Assembly: GCF_016587435.1 (NCBI RefSeq)
Contig: NZ_BNJJ01000006.1
Span: 339,225-403,224, forward strand
DNA from: Dictyobacter formicarum
GTDB lineage: Bacteria > Chloroflexota > Ktedonobacteria > Ktedonobacterales > Ktedonobacteraceae
DNA: 64,000 nt
Direction of reading: 5' to 3'
Below the pieces are notes generated by a model that made no database searches, was not told where the DNA came from, and worked only from the letters and a program-made list of their open reading frames with translations. Shown here one piece after another: positions 42,960 through 52,701 of the stretch (position 1 is its first letter; each line of letters begins with the position of its first letter). A program made the position numbers and the translations under genes.

Positions 42960-43952
42960 ATGGAAACAGGTATGGCAACGATTTTATATGATGCGGATGC
43001 AGATATAGAGCTTATTCGTCATAAGCAGGTGGCGATCATTGGGTATGGTAGTCAGGGGCACGCACACGCTCTGAATCTACGCGATAGCGGCTGCAGTGTA
43101 CTGGTAGGCCTGCCAGCTGTCAGTAAAAGTCGAGAAAAAGCTCAAAAGGATGGCTGGTCGCCACTCCTTCCGCATGAAGCCGCGGCACAGGCAGAGGTCA
43201 TTATGCTGCTGGTGCCGGATCAATATCAGGGCCAGGTCTATGCGCAGAGCATTAAACCAGGCCTTGCTCCAGGCAACCTGCTCCTGATAGCCCATGGCTT
43301 TAGCCTGCAATATGGACAGATTGTACCGGAAGAAAATATCGATGTGGCCATGGTAGCGCCCAATGGGCCGGGCGCGCAGTTACGATACATGTATAGCGTC
43401 GGATCAGGTATCCCCGCCCTCTGGACGGTTTACCAGGATGTCACCGGGCAGGCACGCGAGCTGACATTATCCTATGCCCGGGCCCTGGGCTGTACACGAG
43501 CAGGCGTCATTCAAACGACGCTCGCAGAAGAGACCGAGACCGATCTGTTCGCGGAACAGGTTGTGCTGTGCGGGGGACTCACATCGCTAATAAGAACAGC
43601 GTTTGAGACGCTGGTAGAGGCAGGCTATCAGCCTGAAGTGGCCTATACCTGCTGTCTGCAAGAAGTTAAACTCATCGCAGACCTCTTATACAAAGGAGGC
43701 ATTCACTTTATGCATAACTCGATCAGTGATACTGCCGAATTTGGTGACTATCTGACGGGTCCGCGAATTATTGATGAGCATACACGGGGCAACATGCGCC
43801 AGGCGCTTAAAGCCATACAAAATGGTAGCTTTGCCCGCGACTGGATTCTAGAAAACCAGGCTGGCCAACCAATGCTGAAAGCCTGGCGACGAAAAGATGC
43901 GGCGCATCCAATCGAAACGGTAGGAGCACAATTGCGGCAACTATTGCCATAG
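42960..43952 (+). CDS. Ketol-acid reductoisomerase homologue with altered active site
   Basis: About 326-330 residues (ATG at 42960 or 42972), clearly of the IlvC class I family: NAD(P) motif IIGYGSQGHAHALNLRDSG, LIAHGFSLQYGQIVP, EETETDLFAEQ and NSISDTAEFGDYLTGPRII. Two usually invariant active-site residues differ (numbered from 42972): the Lys of APKGPG is Asn131 (APNGPG), and the first Glu of the ECLHE metal/substrate pair is Cys227 (CCLQE). The Asp/Glu metal pair in EETETDLFAEQ, Glu231 and the active Ser are kept. As the fourth gene after panC and panB it could reduce ketopantoate to pantoate, a reaction true IlvC can also do weakly. That is inference; loss of activity is the alternative. 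Confidence 0.85.
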   Translation: METGMATILYDADADIELIRHKQVAIIGYGSQGHAHALNLRDSGCSVLVGLPAVSKSREKAQKDGWSPLLPHEAAAQAEVIMLLVPDQYQGQVYAQSIKPGLAPGNLLLIAHGFSLQYGQIVPEENIDVAMVAPNGPGAQLRYMYSVGSGIPALWTVYQDVTGQARELTLSYARALGCTRAGVIQTTLAEETETDLFAEQVVLCGGLTSLIRTAFETLVEAGYQPEVAYTCCLQEVKLIADLLYKGGIHFMHNSISDTAEFGDYLTGPRIIDEHTRGNMRQALKAIQNGSFARDWILENQAGQPMLKAWRRKDAAHPIETVGAQLRQLLP

Positions 43953-44338
43953 TATTTCTCAGGATTATCTGTTATCCTATATCAAGCATGCACAGGAAAT
44001 ACTACCTTTATTTGCGCCAGGCTGGCGCCGATGAATAAAGCAACAGGAGGATGCACAGCCCGGTGCTATAATCTCTTCCTCTGCTACCAGCCTTTGGCTC
44101 TTCTGTGATGTGAAGCGGAGAACATACAAGTGTACCAGATTATATGCAACAAAACATCCTTTTAAAACGTCTAATGTACTAGCAGTAACATACAATCTAG
44201 CATAAAACATACCCTGGAGATTTTCCACCTTTCGCTCTATTGAGAAGATATATGTTTTCAAATGGGCTAAAGCACGTTTCTTACTAACTCTATGCGACGT
44301 GATACTGTGATTACCATTCATAAGAGAGGCTCAGGGAT
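43953..44338. other. Leader region of the MoxR/VWA cluster
   Basis: About 385 bases without a supported gene. An extended -10 (TG at 44064-44065, TATAAT at 44067-44072) could start the long cluster, leaving a leader of about 260 bases. A 114-codon leftward frame here has no ribosome site and looks spurious. Confidence 0.4.
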
Positions 44339-47053
44339 ATGCTCATTTTACACATGCGGCCTCAACGCATTGTACGAAATACGTTATATATTGCTGGTTA
44401 CCTTGCTTTATTTCTCTTTTTTGCGCTTTTTTCCCCATCGGCACTCGCCTATCAACAACATAGCGTGGCCAGCGGCCCCACCATTACTAATGCAAGTATG
44501 GGATTCGAGGGCCTTTATCGGGATGGCAACTGGGTGCCCATACAAGTCAACCTGAGCAATACGGGCGGCGATTTTACGGGCAAAGTATCGATTACAATTC
44601 CCACCACACCACTAAATGGACCTAATGCAACCATCAGTACAAATAGCTATCAAGAAGCAATCAATCTTCCACCGGGCTCAAAAAAGCAAATCTCTATACC
44701 AGTACCGCTAAATTTAAATGCGCAGGGTGCGAATGCAGAGGTCTCGGTAAATTTATTGGATGCAAGTGGTCATATCGTTTCCCACAAGGGGCTAGCGTCT
44801 AATACTACTAGCAATCTGACTCTGGTTGGCATCTTATCTGATACACCAAATAACTTTGGGCAACTAAACCTGGCTCTCTCAAACCTGTTTACTACAGCCG
44901 GACAAACGAAGAATCTGACGGTGGCCGCCATGCCTAAACAGGCCGCGATACTCAAAAATTTCGATGTTATCGTGGTGGATAATTTCACTACGGGCTCTTT
45001 AAGCCAGGAACAACTGGCGGCACTGCAGAACTGGGTTTATCAAGGAGGAAATCTTATTGTAACCGGTGGGCCTGAGTGGAAACGTACCCTGAGTGCCTTT
45101 CCTGCGAGTTTGTTGCCGGTCACCATCAATGGAACTGGCAACATCCCTGCCAACAAACACCTCCTGCCGGTTAATACGCTGACACCAGGTGACCAGGCTA
45201 GTAACGATATGCTCAAAGCAGCGGTCCCGATCAGCACGGCCCAACCGACGCAGAATACAACTACGCTTCTCTCATCAGATCGCACGCCGGTAATCGTACA
45301 AAAAGTACAGGGACAGGGTACCGTCTATTATCTGGCCTATGATCCAACTATCGAGCCCCTGGCCAGCTGGCAAAATACCCATCAGCTCTGGTCAAACCTC
45401 CTGTTACGCTCTTTAGGAGATCGCGTCCTAATGAGTACAGGCGCCGCGGGAAATACTATTACGCCAGTGTCAAATAACAATGGGGCCTTTTCAACGCTGG
45501 TTTCGCTGCTGCAAACTTTCTTCCCGAATGCTTATCCTTCTATCTGGCTCATCTTGATCCTTCTTTTGAGCTACATCCTCATTCTGGGTCCGTTACGCCT
45601 GCTATTAATACGTGCCTTTAAACGGCGCGACTGGAGCTGGCGCATCGTACTGGCGACCATCGCCGTCTTTACATTGCTGAGCTATGGACTGGCCCTGCAG
45701 CAAAAGGGATCGGCCATTATCAATAGTAGTATTACGCTCATCCAACTCAATACACCCGATAAAACTGGCTCTAGCGGCCATGCTACCACCTTTCTAGGTG
45801 TGTTTGTCCCCAGCCAGGGAGATTTCCAGGTCCATGTACCCGGGGCTAGTCTGGTACAGCCGGCCGATCCAAATGGCTATGTTGATCCTGCCTATCGTGG
45901 AACTTCAAATAACCAGCAATCGATCTATACAGTCGGTAGTAACGGTACCGATATCGACTTACAGGGCGTTGATATCTGGACCACACGCTCGCTGGTAGCC
46001 CAACGAGATATGCATACCTCGGGTGGCATTACTTCACAACTGCAGCTACAACGGAATATCCTGAGCGGCACAGTCACCAGCACGCTCCCTTATACACTAA
46101 CCGATGCATTTGTGGTCATGGGTAATAGCTATGTGTCGCTGGGTGAAATCAAACCGAACAGCACAACCCGCATTCAACTGAATCTGGGGAGCAACACCCC
46201 CAATAGCCCCTCCAATAACCTGACGATTGCAGACCAGATCGCCAACAGTCGCGGCATGATCACCAATCCCAACGGGGGCTATTACTCTTATAACAGCAAC
46301 AACAACCAGGTCAAAGACACGCCACACCGCCATGTGCTCATGCTGGAAGCGCTCAGTGGAGGCTACTGCGACAACAATAATTGCTACCACCAGAACTTAC
46401 AAATGGTCAATAATAATGGTGTAATCACTAAACGTTTTGTGGTAGGCAATAATGTGAGCGACCGCGATCCGCTTTTGTTATCGGGCGCCCCCGCGACAAT
46501 TATTGGCTGGGCCAATGATTCGTCCGCCATTAATGGAAACATTACGGTCAACGGACAAACGCCCAATGGTTCACAGGAAACCATGGTGCAGGCACCGCTG
46601 GATGTCAATTTCACAGGTACAATTCAGCTTCCATCGGGGGTCATTAATAGTCAGATAGTCCATATTCAGCAGAGTGCCCCCGGCAATATTCAGGAGCCGG
46701 CATTAGGTACCTATACGATGACGACTGGAAATATGACGCTGGAATATACCCTTCCCAATATATCCAAATTGGAGAATAGTTCTCTGACATTCACATCGTC
46801 GCTATCGCCAACAAAATCTGTTGGCCAGACTATTGGCGCAACAACGAATATCAATCATCTACAGTCTTATCTCTATAATTGGCAGACAGGTAACTGGGAC
46901 AGCGTATCCTTCAGTGAATTTACCTGCACAGTCAAATCTGCGCAGTCCTATATCGGGCCGGGGGGACGCATATTGCTGCATTTAAGCAATCATGATACCA
47001 ATGCAGTCTTTGATAAACCAGTCCTAACCCTACAAGGAACGGTCGCACATTAG
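44339..47053 (+). CDS. Large secreted/membrane protein with amidotransferase-fold domain
   Basis: A 904-residue envelope protein opening the cluster. The N-terminus is a signal peptide (hydrophobic YLALFLFFALF, likely cleaved after SALA). A beta-rich region follows (about 38-160, IQVNLSNTGGDFTGKVSI). A GATase-like Rossmann domain follows (about 162-275: FDVIVVDNFTTGSLSQEQL and GGNLIVTGGPEWKR), without a clear catalytic Cys. Two transmembrane helices lie near 402-425 and 437-455, and an outer Asn-rich domain of about 440 residues follows. This layout resembles GldG/ABC_transp_aux-like proteins that work with ABC-2 exporters, and the ABC pair follows directly. Confidence 0.65.
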   Translation: MLILHMRPQRIVRNTLYIAGYLALFLFFALFSPSALAYQQHSVASGPTITNASMGFEGLYRDGNWVPIQVNLSNTGGDFTGKVSITIPTTPLNGPNATISTNSYQEAINLPPGSKKQISIPVPLNLNAQGANAEVSVNLLDASGHIVSHKGLASNTTSNLTLVGILSDTPNNFGQLNLALSNLFTTAGQTKNLTVAAMPKQAAILKNFDVIVVDNFTTGSLSQEQLAALQNWVYQGGNLIVTGGPEWKRTLSAFPASLLPVTINGTGNIPANKHLLPVNTLTPGDQASNDMLKAAVPISTAQPTQNTTTLLSSDRTPVIVQKVQGQGTVYYLAYDPTIEPLASWQNTHQLWSNLLLRSLGDRVLMSTGAAGNTITPVSNNNGAFSTLVSLLQTFFPNAYPSIWLILILLLSYILILGPLRLLLIRAFKRRDWSWRIVLATIAVFTLLSYGLALQQKGSAIINSSITLIQLNTPDKTGSSGHATTFLGVFVPSQGDFQVHVPGASLVQPADPNGYVDPAYRGTSNNQQSIYTVGSNGTDIDLQGVDIWTTRSLVAQRDMHTSGGITSQLQLQRNILSGTVTSTLPYTLTDAFVVMGNSYVSLGEIKPNSTTRIQLNLGSNTPNSPSNNLTIADQIANSRGMITNPNGGYYSYNSNNNQVKDTPHRHVLMLEALSGGYCDNNNCYHQNLQMVNNNGVITKRFVVGNNVSDRDPLLLSGAPATIIGWANDSSAINGNITVNGQTPNGSQETMVQAPLDVNFTGTIQLPSGVINSQIVHIQQSAPGNIQEPALGTYTMTTGNMTLEYTLPNISKLENSSLTFTSSLSPTKSVGQTIGATTNINHLQSYLYNWQTGNWDSVSFSEFTCTVKSAQSYIGPGGRILLHLSNHDTNAVFDKPVLTLQGTVAH

Positions 47054-47065
47054 AGAGGGGCAGCT

Positions 47066-48058
47066 ATGCAGAATATGGTGTTACCATCTACGATATCAGA
47101 AGTAACGGAACCGATCATAAAGATTCAAAACGTCTCGAAACGTTATCATAATACACATGCGTTACGCGATATCAGCCTGGAGATACCGCGTGGCACCATC
47201 TATGGATTAATTGGACCTAATGGAGCAGGTAAAACCACACTGCTCCGCATTCTTGCGGCCCTGCTCACCCCTACCTCAGGAGGGGTCTGGATCGAAGAAC
47301 AGGAGGTGACACGCTCTCCCTCCATTATTCAACGCAAAGTTGGCTATATGCCGGACTTCTTTGGCGTCTATCCAGATTTGACCTCAGCAGAATACCTGGA
47401 GTTCTATGCTGGCATTCATGGCGTTCCACGACAAAAACGCGCAGGCATCGTGACGGATCTTTTAGAGTTGGTCGAGCTCTCGTCAAAGCGCGAAGCCATG
47501 GTCGAGACACTATCGCGCGGCATGAAACAAAGGCTCTGCCTGGCCCGCGCGCTCGTCCATGATCCAGATATACTGCTGCTCGACGAGCCAGCTTCGGGTC
47601 TGGACCCACGGGCACGCGTTGAACTGCGCGAACTGGTGCGCACCCTCCAGAGCATGGGCAAAACAATTTTGATCAGCTCACATATTCTACTTGAGCTGGC
47701 GGAAATGTGTACAGATATCGCCATTATCCAAAACGGACAGATGGTGATCGCGGGAGATGTTGAAAAAGTCACACACCAGCTGGGTGGCGCACGTCAAATA
47801 GAGATCCGGCTGCTAGACAACACACGGATCACCGACATTGTCGCGCACATGGAAAATGTTGCGGATATTCACAATATCACGACCAACGAAGACAAATTGA
47901 TTCAAGCAGAATTTAGCGGTGATGATGAGACGCTCCATCATATCCTGGCGGCGCTCATCGCTCAGGGTTATCCGGTTGTCTCTTTTGCTCCTCGTTCGGG
48001 CGGTGGGCGGCTCGAAGAAGTTTTCTTGAACATTACCGAAAGGAGCAACCAGGCATGA
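47066..48058 (+). CDS. ABC-2 exporter ATPase
   Basis: A 330-residue cytoplasmic ATPase. Walker A is GPNGAGKTTLLR, the signature is LSRGMKQRLCLARAL and Walker B is ILLLDEPASGLDP, followed by the switch His in ISSHILLELAE. The C-terminal part (about 240-330, ADIHNITTNEDKLIQAEFSG) resembles the extra domain of GldA/NatA-type proteins. AGAGGGG lies just before the ATG. The ATGA overlap with the next gene shows translation coupling to the permease. It belongs to the large MoxR/VWA cluster. Confidence 0.92.
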   Translation: MQNMVLPSTISEVTEPIIKIQNVSKRYHNTHALRDISLEIPRGTIYGLIGPNGAGKTTLLRILAALLTPTSGGVWIEEQEVTRSPSIIQRKVGYMPDFFGVYPDLTSAEYLEFYAGIHGVPRQKRAGIVTDLLELVELSSKREAMVETLSRGMKQRLCLARALVHDPDILLLDEPASGLDPRARVELRELVRTLQSMGKTILISSHILLELAEMCTDIAIIQNGQMVIAGDVEKVTHQLGGARQIEIRLLDNTRITDIVAHMENVADIHNITTNEDKLIQAEFSGDDETLHHILAALIAQGYPVVSFAPRSGGGRLEEVFLNITERSNQA

Positions 48059-48930
48059 CCTTTATGGCACTATTAATCAAAGAAATGCGCCTGCGCATGA
48101 GGCGCGAACGCACGATCTGGTTGATTGTCATCTACATTTTATTACTCGGCCTGCTGGGCTGGTTGGATATTAGTATCAGTAGCAATAATGCGATCTACGG
48201 TGGGAACTGGGCCAACATCGGGATTGGACTCTATAGTATGCTGCTCATAGTTCAACTCTTCCTGATCATCTTTATCACGCCAGCCTTTACAGCGACCACC
48301 GTCAACGGCGAAAAGGAGCGCCAGACTTTTGATCTGTTGCTCTGTTCACGCCTATCTTCGACATCGCTCATTACGGGCAAGTTACTGGCGGGACTGCTCA
48401 ACGCATTAATACTGATCGCAGCCTCTATCCCTATCTTTAGCCTGGTCTTTTTCTTTGGTGGTGTTTCACCACTACAGGCCCTGGCAGCACTGCTGGTATT
48501 TATCTTGACCGCGATCCTGACCGCCAGCCTGGGTATCTTCTGTTCGACCCTGGTGGCGCGACCGGCCATCTCAACCGCGCTCTCCTATGTCGCGCTCTTG
48601 CTCTGGCTGGGCTTACCGGTCCTCTTCGCCATCATGATACCCTCCAACTCAAGCAGAATGCCGTCTTATATGATGTGGCATCCGGTCATGGCACTGCTCA
48701 GCACATTCAATTATGGTGGACTCACCAACAATAATATGTATGCCTTTGGTCCATTCAATCTTGCTCTCTGGCAAACGTATAGTATTTTCAACTTCATCGC
48801 CACCCTCGTTTTCATCAGCTTGAGTCTGTGGCTGGTGAAACCGCAGGCCTGGCAGCGTTTACGGCTACGTACCCGCAACAACAATATCGGGACACCAGGA
48901 AACGAAACAAAAGCGTCGGCGACAGCGTAA
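48055..48930 (+). CDS. ABC-2 exporter permease
   Basis: A 291-residue membrane protein with about six hydrophobic helices: near 21-39, 60-82, 110-135, 140-165, 175-195 and 245-265. A conserved ABC-2 motif FDLLLCSRLSSTSLITGKLL lies near residue 95, in the cytosolic coupling loop. It starts in an ATGA overlap with the ATPase. The cargo is unknown. In Gld-like systems such pairs act on envelope proteins or polysaccharide; here the neighbours are large envelope proteins with VWA domains. Confidence 0.88.
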   Translation: MTFMALLIKEMRLRMRRERTIWLIVIYILLLGLLGWLDISISSNNAIYGGNWANIGIGLYSMLLIVQLFLIIFITPAFTATTVNGEKERQTFDLLLCSRLSSTSLITGKLLAGLLNALILIAASIPIFSLVFFFGGVSPLQALAALLVFILTAILTASLGIFCSTLVARPAISTALSYVALLLWLGLPVLFAIMIPSNSSRMPSYMMWHPVMALLSTFNYGGLTNNNMYAFGPFNLALWQTYSIFNFIATLVFISLSLWLVKPQAWQRLRLRTRNNNIGTPGNETKASATA

Positions 48931-49005
48931 TGAAATAGAAATGCAGGTGTACATAGATGAATACAGACATCCGTCCACCTTATGAGACGAGAGAAAGGGT
49001 GTAGT

Positions 49006-50661
49006 ATGGCAACCTTTATACCGTCACATACCCAGACGAGCAGCCGGGAAACGCCAGCGCAGACCAGTCTCAACACTGCACTGCGACCCTGGCGTAGACG
49101 CATCTGGACTCAAAGGATTCTCTTCTGGGGCATCCGAGGCTTACTAATCGGTTTATTCCTGGCCTGCCTGGTATTGCTGATTTCCCGGTTGCTCCCCTGG
49201 GCCTCAGCCCCCTATTGGGCACTGGGTGTCGGTATCGCCTTACCGGTCCTGGGTATTGCCCTGGCGCTATGGTTTCGGCCAACGAATACCAGTACAGCCC
49301 ATATGGTCGATGAGCGGCTGTCTCTCCACGACCGCGTGGGAACCGCATGGGAGCTACGCGATCAGACATCGGTGCTGGCAAAATTACAGCGGCGCGACGC
49401 CCTGAAACAACTAGGGGCCAATACGCCAGCAAAAAGTATTGCACTGCGCCTGCAAAGAGCCACGACCATCACCCTGGTCGTGCTATTGCTCTTATTGGTA
49501 CCCTTAGTATTGGCTCCCAATCCTATGACAGCCGTCCTAAAACAACAGGCCGCATTACAAGCGCAAATCGCCAAACAGGTTGCCAACGTCGAAAAGATCA
49601 GGCAAATAACCGCTCAGCAGCCAGCAATCTCTAAAGATGAGAAGCAAAAAATTGATCAGATCCTGCGCGACCTGGAAACCAAATTACAGCAGGCAAAAAA
49701 TCCAAACGACGCCCAGCAGGCACTCTCAGAAGCACAGGCCAAACTGGATCAGTTACGTGATCCGCAGTCCAGCAACAGAACTCAGGCTCGCTCCGCCGCA
49801 GGCGACACACTCAAAAATAGCTCTAACGCCAACACGCGAGCCACCGGGCAAGCACTAAGCAATAGCGATAATAAAAGCCTGGCCCAATCGCTCCAAAATC
49901 TCGCCAATCAGGCCAGTAAAGCATCGCCTGATCAACGCAAACAGCTAGCGCAAGACCTGGAAAAAGCTGCCAATCAGGCCAACAAAGATCCTAACCTGAG
50001 TTCCGCCTTGCACCAGTTAGCCAAATCTATAGCAGACGGCAGTAGTAGCGAAATCTCAGATGCCGCCAAGGCTGTAGAAGCAGCCAGCAGCCAGACGACC
50101 GCCAACCAGGCCGGTGAGAACGCAATCAACCAGGCCTCGCAGAGTCTGCAGGACGCCGCCAATAACCTGGCATCGGCAACAGACAATACCACAGGGCAGG
50201 CACAACAGGGGCAAGGTCAGAATCAACAGGGGCAAAACCAGGGGCAAAATCAGCAGGGTCAGGGCCAGGGTCAGAATCAAGGACAAGGCCAGGGTCAGGG
50301 ACAAAACCAGGGGCAAGGTCAAGGTCAGGGTCAGCAAGGTCAAGGTCAAGGGCAGCAGGGGCAAGGTCAGGGTCAGGGTCAAGGGCAGAACCAGGGAGGG
50401 TCCGGTGGTAACGGCACAAATGGCTCGGGCCCACATAAAGATGAGTCTGTATATATTCAGGGCCAAAACGGCCAGGGCTCAAGCACTCAGAGCACAGATA
50501 ATAACACCAGTGTAGTTCAGCCTGGCTCAAAGGTTCCCTATTCGCAGGTGATTGAACAGTATAATCAGAAAGCCCACGACGCTATTGATAATAGCAATGT
50601 CGCACCGAACGAGAAGGATCTGGTCCATGATTACTTCAACACATTAGAAGGGCAACAGTAA
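49006..50661 (+). CDS. Membrane coiled-coil protein with Gly-Gln-rich tail
   Basis: About 551 residues from the ATG at 49006 (AAAGGG upstream; an earlier ATG at 48982 would add eight residues). Two helices (about 40-62 and 70-90) are followed by DERLSLHDRVGTAWELRDQ, a phrase typical of Bat/DUF4175-like proteins, and a third helix (about 150-170). Residues 175-390 form an Ala/Gln-rich coiled coil. About residues 397-465 are almost only Gly, Gln and Asn (QGQGQGQ units). The tail (KVPYSQVIEQYNQKAHDAI) returns to normal composition and resembles the conserved C-terminal end of these proteins. It is the link between the ABC pair and the MoxR-VWA genes. Confidence 0.72.
   Translation: MATFIPSHTQTSSRETPAQTSLNTALRPWRRRIWTQRILFWGIRGLLIGLFLACLVLLISRLLPWASAPYWALGVGIALPVLGIALALWFRPTNTSTAHMVDERLSLHDRVGTAWELRDQTSVLAKLQRRDALKQLGANTPAKSIALRLQRATTITLVVLLLLLVPLVLAPNPMTAVLKQQAALQAQIAKQVANVEKIRQITAQQPAISKDEKQKIDQILRDLETKLQQAKNPNDAQQALSEAQAKLDQLRDPQSSNRTQARSAAGDTLKNSSNANTRATGQALSNSDNKSLAQSLQNLANQASKASPDQRKQLAQDLEKAANQANKDPNLSSALHQLAKSIADGSSSEISDAAKAVEAASSQTTANQAGENAINQASQSLQDAANNLASATDNTTGQAQQGQGQNQQGQNQGQNQQGQGQGQNQGQGQGQGQNQGQGQGQGQQGQGQGQQGQGQGQGQGQNQGGSGGNGTNGSGPHKDESVYIQGQNGQGSSTQSTDNNTSVVQPGSKVPYSQVIEQYNQKAHDAIDNSNVAPNEKDLVHDYFNTLEGQQ
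50197..50400 (+). repeat. In-frame Gly-Gln low-complexity repeat
   Basis: A run of CAGGGTCAGGG-type hexamers encodes Gly-Gln and Gly-Gln-Asn units in the coiled-coil gene. Copies are degenerate at third positions (CAG/CAA, GGT/GGC/GGG). The repeat may vary in length by slippage. Confidence 0.8.
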
Positions 50662-50665
50662 AATT

Positions 50666-51769
50666 ATGGCAAACGCAAGTGATAGCACTTTCAATCCATA
50701 CGATGATACGCAATTTCAGCCTCAACCGCAAACCTTTGAGGTTGCGACAAAGGAGCCCACAATAACTTCCGCTGAACCCAGTGAAGAGAATATCGAGCAA
50801 TTCATCGCGGTAACCAATAAACTGGAACAGGAACTATGCCGCATCGTCGTAGGGCAAGAGCATGTCATTCGAGAACTGCTGCTGGCCATGCTGGCCGGAG
50901 GGCACGTCTTGCTTGAAGGTGTGCCCGGTCTCGGCAAAACCTTGCTGGTACGCACACTATCAGATGCCTTGTCGCTCAAGTTTGCACGCATCCAATTCAC
51001 ACCCGACCTGATGCCCGCTGATATCGTGGGTACGAATATTGTCTCAGAGCAAGGCGATAGCGCCGCGGGCGGCAAACGCGCCTTTTCATTCCAGCCAGGC
51101 CCCATTTTTGCCAATATTGTGCTGGCCGATGAAATCAACCGCGCCACCCCGAAGACCCAATCCGCCTTGCTGGAAGGGATGCAGGAACGGACCGTCAGTG
51201 TGGGCGATCGTACGCGTCCATTGCCCCAGCCATTCTTTGTGCTGGCCACGCAAAATCCATTAGAAATGGAAGGGACCTATCCCCTGCCAGAGGCGCAGCT
51301 CGATCGTTTTATGCTGAAGATTATGGTCAATTTTCCTAAGGCAGAAGATCTCATGCGCATCATCGATACCACCATCGGCACAGAGACATTGCAGGCCCAG
51401 AAAGTAACTTCGGGCGAGGAACTGATACGCATGATTGCAATTGCCAGGGCGGTGCCAATCGCGACTCATGTCAAAGAATACGCGGTACGTATGCTGCTGG
51501 GCACCCACCCCGATCAGGAAGGGGCACCAGAAAAAGTGCGTCAGTATGTACGTTACGGCGGCAGCCCGCGTGGCTTGCAGGCGTTGATTATGACGGGCAA
51601 AGTACGGGCATTGCTGGAAGGTCGCTACAATGTCTCGCTTGAAGACATCAAAGCGGTGGCCTACGCAGCTCTACGCCATCGTATTGTTCTTAACTTCGAT
51701 GGCCTGGCCGACAATATTACGACCGAGCAGTTAATCGAAGCCATTATCGCTGAGCTAGATGCAGATTAA
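50666..51769 (+). CDS. MoxR-family AAA+ ATPase
   Basis: A 367-residue cytoplasmic ATPase of the MoxR class, which remodels VWA-domain partners. The first 45 residues are an acidic, Pro/Gln-rich tail. Walker A is GVPGLGKTLLVR (about 92-103) and Walker B is IVLADEINRATPKTQSAL, with the MoxR signature EGMQERTVSVGDRTRPLP after it. FVLATQNPLEMEGTYPLPEAQLDRF is the typical sensor region. It starts 5 bases after the coiled-coil gene and ends 18 bases before the DUF58 gene, the usual partner order. Confidence 0.93.
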   Translation: MANASDSTFNPYDDTQFQPQPQTFEVATKEPTITSAEPSEENIEQFIAVTNKLEQELCRIVVGQEHVIRELLLAMLAGGHVLLEGVPGLGKTLLVRTLSDALSLKFARIQFTPDLMPADIVGTNIVSEQGDSAAGGKRAFSFQPGPIFANIVLADEINRATPKTQSALLEGMQERTVSVGDRTRPLPQPFFVLATQNPLEMEGTYPLPEAQLDRFMLKIMVNFPKAEDLMRIIDTTIGTETLQAQKVTSGEELIRMIAIARAVPIATHVKEYAVRMLLGTHPDQEGAPEKVRQYVRYGGSPRGLQALIMTGKVRALLEGRYNVSLEDIKAVAYAALRHRIVLNFDGLADNITTEQLIEAIIAELDAD

Positions 51770-51786
51770 TAGAAGAAAGACTACCC

Positions 51787-52683
51787 ATGCCTGATACTGA
51801 GAAAGTGCGTTTTCCGCTGGATGCCAGTGTGCTCCAGCGCCTGGATAATATCTCGCTGCTCACGCGCCGTCCGATGGCCACGGGAAGACAGGGACGCCGA
51901 CGATCGCCACTAGCTGGATCATCAATGGAGTTCGCCGACTATCGACGCTATGCGCCCGGTGACGATTTCCGCCGCATCGACTGGCGGGCTTTTGCGCGCC
52001 TGGAACGGCTCTTCCTGCGTGTCTTTGAGGCCGAGGAGAACATTACCGTCACCATTCTGCTCGATTGCTCGGATTCTATGCATCAAGGAACGCCAGAGAA
52101 AGCAGAACTGGCCGTTGCGGTAGCCGCGGCACTGGCCTATATCGCCCTCAAATGTGAGGATAACGTGATCCTGGGATCCCTGACGGATCGCCTGGTAGCA
52201 TATCGACGCATCAGTGGCGGAAAAAATGCCATCTGGAGCGCAGGTGAGTTCCTGCAGCGTCTGCCCCGCTCGGGGACAACTGATCTCAATCGAGCGCTCT
52301 ACGATATTGGGCGCGTGGTCACTACTCCCGGACTGACCATTGTTATCTCGGATTTCTTGACACCCCAGGGCTATCAAACCGGGGTGCGGGCAATCCGCCA
52401 GTTGCGGCAGGAAGTGGCTTTACTGCAAATACTTTCTCCCGATGAACTGGACCCACAGATACAAGGGGACTGGAGGTTACGCGATAGCGAAGGCACACAG
52501 AGCGTTGAGGTCAGCGCCTCTTCGCATATTCTACAGGCGTACCGGGACCGTCTGACCCGTTTCACAGAAGAACTGGCAGCCTTCGCGCATACCCATATGG
52601 GCACATACACACTGATTGCCAGCGATACCGATATTGTGGATGTCGTGCAGCGCCTATTGCGACAAGTAGAACTGGTTCGATAA
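51787..52683 (+). CDS. DUF58 protein with VWA-like domain
   Basis: A 298-residue protein, the usual partner of MoxR. The DUF58 core reads EFADYRRYAPGDDFRRIDWR, then FLRVFEAEENITVTILLD. A MIDAS-like Asp-Cys-Ser-Asp-Ser begins at Asp93 (DCSDSM), so metal binding is likely intact. A von Willebrand-like sheet follows. No membrane helix is present, so it acts in the cytoplasm or at the membrane surface. MoxR-DUF58 pairs are thought to assemble or activate membrane VWA proteins such as the next two gene products. Confidence 0.92.
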   Translation: MPDTEKVRFPLDASVLQRLDNISLLTRRPMATGRQGRRRSPLAGSSMEFADYRRYAPGDDFRRIDWRAFARLERLFLRVFEAEENITVTILLDCSDSMHQGTPEKAELAVAVAAALAYIALKCEDNVILGSLTDRLVAYRRISGGKNAIWSAGEFLQRLPRSGTTDLNRALYDIGRVVTTPGLTIVISDFLTPQGYQTGVRAIRQLRQEVALLQILSPDELDPQIQGDWRLRDSEGTQSVEVSASSHILQAYRDRLTRFTEELAAFAHTHMGTYTLIASDTDIVDVVQRLLRQVELVR

Positions 52684-52701
52684 CCATAGAAAGATTGTGT
52701 C

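Noticed and set aside
43977..44321. 114-codon leftward frame before the MoxR/VWA cluster
   Set aside because: No ribosome site, atypical composition, and it overlaps the likely promoter of the cluster.
50056..50530. Antisense frames over the Gly-Gln repeat (Leu-Thr and Asp-Leu runs)
   Set aside because: Low-complexity translations caused by the hexamer repeat of the sense gene.
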